A DNA stretch of 64,000 bases, taken from assembly GCA_965116625.1 (NCBI GenBank), contig OZ220717.1, positions 1,984,001 through 2,048,000 of the forward strand. Direction: 5' to 3'. Source of the DNA: VXNE01 sp965116625 (GTDB lineage: Bacteria; Pseudomonadota; Gammaproteobacteria; Pseudomonadales; Azotimanducaceae). Numbering within the stretch: the stretch's first letter is position 1; every line of letters starts with the position of its first letter. The position numbers and the translations under genes are program-made. The notes beneath the pieces were generated by a model. It saw nothing but the letters and a program-made list of their open reading frames with translations. It was not told the DNA's origin and ran no database searches. Positions 63,922 through 64,000 of the stretch are shown here, piece after piece.

Positions 63922-64000
63922 TGAACAACCCCAAGCTTAAGTCGGCGCTGATCGGTGGTGGCGTGTTCGGCGTCATCGCGGCGCTGCCGTACATCGAAAT
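63921..64000 (+). CDS. Small membrane protein, cut by window edge
   Basis: ATG at 63921 overlaps the DUF2085 stop, with CAGGAGA 12 bp upstream. The visible 26 residues, MNNPKLKSALIGGGVFGVIAALPYIE, form the start of a membrane helix. The remainder lies beyond the window. Confidence 0.6.
   Translation, partial: MNNPKLKSALIGGGVFGVIAALPYIE

Overview
The window is GC-rich (roughly 65%), densely coded DNA. It looks like a chromosomal segment of an uncultivated gammaproteobacterium with an aerobic/micro-oxic and partly denitrifying respiratory lifestyle. Evidence for the lineage is the order hemA-prfA-prmC-moeB next to a divergent lolB, and the tRNA-Gln-rplY-pth-ychF block. Supporting genes are ccoNOQP, mtfA and xthA. 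No integrase, transposase, phage gene or CRISPR array was found.

Layout: 1-5.9 kb holds a cut-off alpha/beta hydrolase, a ccoNOQP cbb3 oxidase operon headed by a Yip1-like membrane protein, and a Uma2-type gene. 6.1-8.3 kb is a lipoprotein PQQ alcohol dehydrogenase with a C-terminal cytochrome c domain. 8.4-13.2 kb is an accessory patch: a deleted and frameshifted Fic gene with three upstream palindromes, a xylulokinase, an RNase H-fold protein and a DUF433/DUF5615 toxin-antitoxin-like pair. 13.3-18.8 kb holds an SbcD-like phosphoesterase, a NirC-type transporter and a CuA heme-copper operon. That operon has the norSY-senC-orf1 order of the sNOR nitric oxide reductases, and its catalytic His-x-x-x-Tyr reads His-x-x-x-Asn. 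18.9-24.7 kb is housekeeping: moeB, prmC, prfA, hemA, lolB and a YcaQ/AlkX glycosylase.

24.7-38.8 kb is the most unusual part: six abutting or overlapping minus-strand genes forming one export system. They encode an ABC ATPase, an ABC-2 permease fused to a zinc-less M1-peptidase-like region and a golvesin-like domain, a lipoprotein membrane fusion protein and an RND pump. They continue with a 1592-residue RND pump fused to an ABC ATPase, whose nucleotide-binding domain is interrupted by a membrane insert, and a second ABC permease. 39-43.7 kb has amtB, a STAS protein, tRNA-Gln, rplY, pth and ychF. 44-57 kb is accessory metabolism and defence-like genes: two AAA/DUF4143 ATPases (one behind five 22-bp repeats), epoxide hydrolase, ArsI/CadI protein, CaiB-type CoA transferase, two tandem acetoacetate-decarboxylase-like genes, MFS, xthA, methyltransferase, YbhB and a Rieske oxygenase. 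57-64 kb has a lipoprotein FkbM methyltransferase, a zinc-ribbon protein, mtfA, an SPFH protein, a PiT-like permease, a Tat-exported aldo/keto reductase, a DUF2085 protein and a cut-off small membrane gene.

Family names come from reading the translated sequences and from memory of the families; no database search was run. Start codons were chosen from Shine-Dalgarno spacing, gene overlaps and expected N-termini.
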